Shown: positions 5,905 through 6,780 of the stretch, piece after piece
How the letters are laid out: each line of letters starts with the position of its first letter
How positions within the stretch are numbered: the stretch's first letter is position 1
Assembly: GCA_028818385.1 (NCBI GenBank)
Contig: JAPPNY010000222.1
Coordinates: 1 to 6,780, forward strand
DNA from: Spirochaetaceae bacterium
Lineage (GTDB): Bacteria > Spirochaetota > Spirochaetia > SZUA-6 > Bin103
Length of the DNA stretch: 6,780 bases
Reading direction: 5' to 3'
Made by a program: the position numbers and the translations under genes
The notes under the pieces: generated by a model
Database searches by the model: none
What the model saw: only the letters and a program-made list of their open reading frames with translations
What the model was told of the DNA's origin: nothing

Positions 5905-6780
5905 CGGCGGACGACCAGCGGCGCAACGCGTCCAGGTACTCGCGCCGCGGCAGCACACCGTAGCCCCCCGGCTCATCGGCCGGCCCGCCGATCGGCTCGC
6001 CGCCCGAGTCGAGCGAGGTGTAGTGGTACAGCGAGTGCAGGAACGCCCCGCGAGCGCCCGCCTGCCGGGCGGCGTCCACCATGCCGACCACCTCGTCCAC
6101 CGAGTAGCGGTCCCAGTTGCCCAGGTGGAACGGCCCGTAGTCGCGGTTGATGAAGCGGGCGTTGTCCAGCCACAGGAACAGCGGGAACCCGTCCGGCAGG
6201 GTGCGGCGGAACAGCTCCAGGGGCGGCGCGTCCAGGATCACCTCGTGCGGGCAGGCGCGCTCGGAGCAGATGCCGTCCACCGCCCCGTCGGCCGCCCACC
6301 GCTCCCAGTCCTTGTACAGCAGCAGGTGCGGGCCTCCGGCCATCCGGCCGTCGCCGAACGCCACGCACAGCTCGTAGCGGTCCGGCGACAAGCCCACGAC
6401 GAACGGCTTGCCGGCGCCGTGCATCTGGCCGCCGGTGCGGGCGATCACTTCCGAGAAGTGCTCGCCCTTGATCCGGTAGAACTCCTCGGTGTCGTACGGT
6501 TCGTAGCGGATGTTCACGCCGTGCCGCTCGCGGTAGGCGGCGACCACGCGGTCCGTGAAGCCGAACGGCTCCAGGTGCTCGTCCCAGCCGGGGGTGTCGA
6601 AGCAGGCGTACCAGCTATGCGAGCGGGTCGACAGGTAGAGGCCGTCGATGCCGTAGCCCAAGAGCTCGCCGGTCATCGCCGCCAGCCGCTCCTGCACGTC
6701 CGCATCGCCGTAATCGGGAATCCCGTGATCCCGGCATATTCGCGCAGGAGTGGAGAAAAAGTAGGCGCGTCCGCCGATTT
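5897..6780 (-). CDS. Incomplete TIM-barrel glycosidase-like protein, N-terminus beyond the window
   Basis: The reading frame is open to the right edge, so the beginning of the gene is missing; 293 residues and the stop are visible. Starting it at GTG 6697 would cut a continuous frame, since 27 plausible residues (including GGRAYFFSTPARICRDHGIP) precede it. The fragment matches the downstream protein in barrel landmarks. YGIDGLYL (42-49 of the fragment) parallels YPVDGFEL, and ERWAADGAVDGICSE (159-173) parallels AEWLRLGLVDVVVAE, with Glu173 matching Glu268. FLWLDNARFINRDYGPF (201-217) and GARGAFLHSLYHYTSL (241-256) look like later strands. This supports a family-10-glycosidase-like TIM barrel, but the Glu193 equivalent is Tyr48. 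It ends at the barrel without the C-terminal sandwich of its neighbour. Whether it has a signal peptide cannot be seen. It is coupled to the next gene by an 8-bp overlap. Function and substrate are unknown. Confidence 0.8.
   Translation of the reverse strand, partial: IGGRAYFFSTPARICRDHGIPDYGDADVQERLAAMTGELLGYGIDGLYLSTRSHSWYACFDTPGWDEHLEPFGFTDRVVAAYRERHGVNIRYEPYDTEEFYRIKGEHFSEVIARTGGQMHGAGKPFVVGLSPDRYELCVAFGDGRMAGGPHLLLYKDWERWAADGAVDGICSERACPHEVILDAPPLELFRRTLPDGFPLFLWLDNARFINRDYGPFHLGNWDRYSVDEVVGMVDAARQAGARGAFLHSLYHYTSLDSGGEPIGGPADEPGGYGVLPRREYLDALRRWSSADA

Noticed and set aside
5905..5976. N-terminal extension of the downstream TIM-barrel gene to its first possible start at 5976
   Set aside because: It would overlap the upstream gene by 80 bp with Cys/Arg-rich residues. 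The 8-bp ATGCCTGA overlap is a far more usual coupled start.
4387..6150. 587-codon plus-strand open frame antisense to both TIM-barrel genes
   Set aside because: Its composition is low-complexity and it shares codon positions with two well-supported minus-strand genes. It has no domain motif of its own.

Overview
The window is gene-dense bacterial DNA of very high GC content (about 70% by eye) with strong G/C preference at third codon positions. It holds five protein genes and no RNA gene, mobile element or CRISPR array that I can support. The gene families suggest an environmental, glycan-degrading bacterium, for example a high-GC member of the Planctomycetota, Poribacteria, Latescibacterota, Chloroflexota or an uncultured spirochaete. 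These families are an oligogalacturonate-lyase-like propeller, a GH32-like propeller, a Gfo/Idh/MocA oxidoreductase and two glycosidase-like barrel proteins. The taxon cannot be fixed from this sequence alone.

Layout: (1) On the minus strand, 72-1424 encodes a 450-residue oligogalacturonate-lyase-like (PL22-type) beta-propeller with a strong Shine-Dalgarno sequence. (2) A divergent intergenic region of about 145 bp (1425-1569) carries a -10-like element, the Shine-Dalgarno sequence and a 7-bp inverted repeat covering both. (3) On the plus strand, 1570-3099 (GH32/43-like five-bladed propeller plus C-terminal beta-sandwich) and 3115-4257 (Gfo/Idh/MocA oxidoreductase, GTG start) lie 15 bp apart and probably form an operon. 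(4) A perfect 14-bp-arm palindrome at 4259-4288 sits between convergent genes. (5) On the minus strand, an incomplete gene running off the right edge (5897-6780) and 4306-5904 overlap by 8 bp (ATGCCTGA) and form a second operon. Both look like members of one TIM-barrel, GHL10/family-10-glycosidase-like superfamily.

Taken together, the genes read as part of a carbohydrate utilisation locus: glycosidase-like and lyase-like enzymes plus an NAD(P)-dependent sugar or sugar-derivative dehydrogenase. No protein whose N-terminus is visible has a signal peptide or membrane segment, so the enzymes appear cytoplasmic and would act on imported oligosaccharides or sugar derivatives. No transporter, regulator or sugar kinase is in view. 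Three of the enzymes differ from their textbook relatives at residues expected to be catalytic or metal-binding. Their substrates are therefore uncertain, and this is the most interesting aspect of the window.
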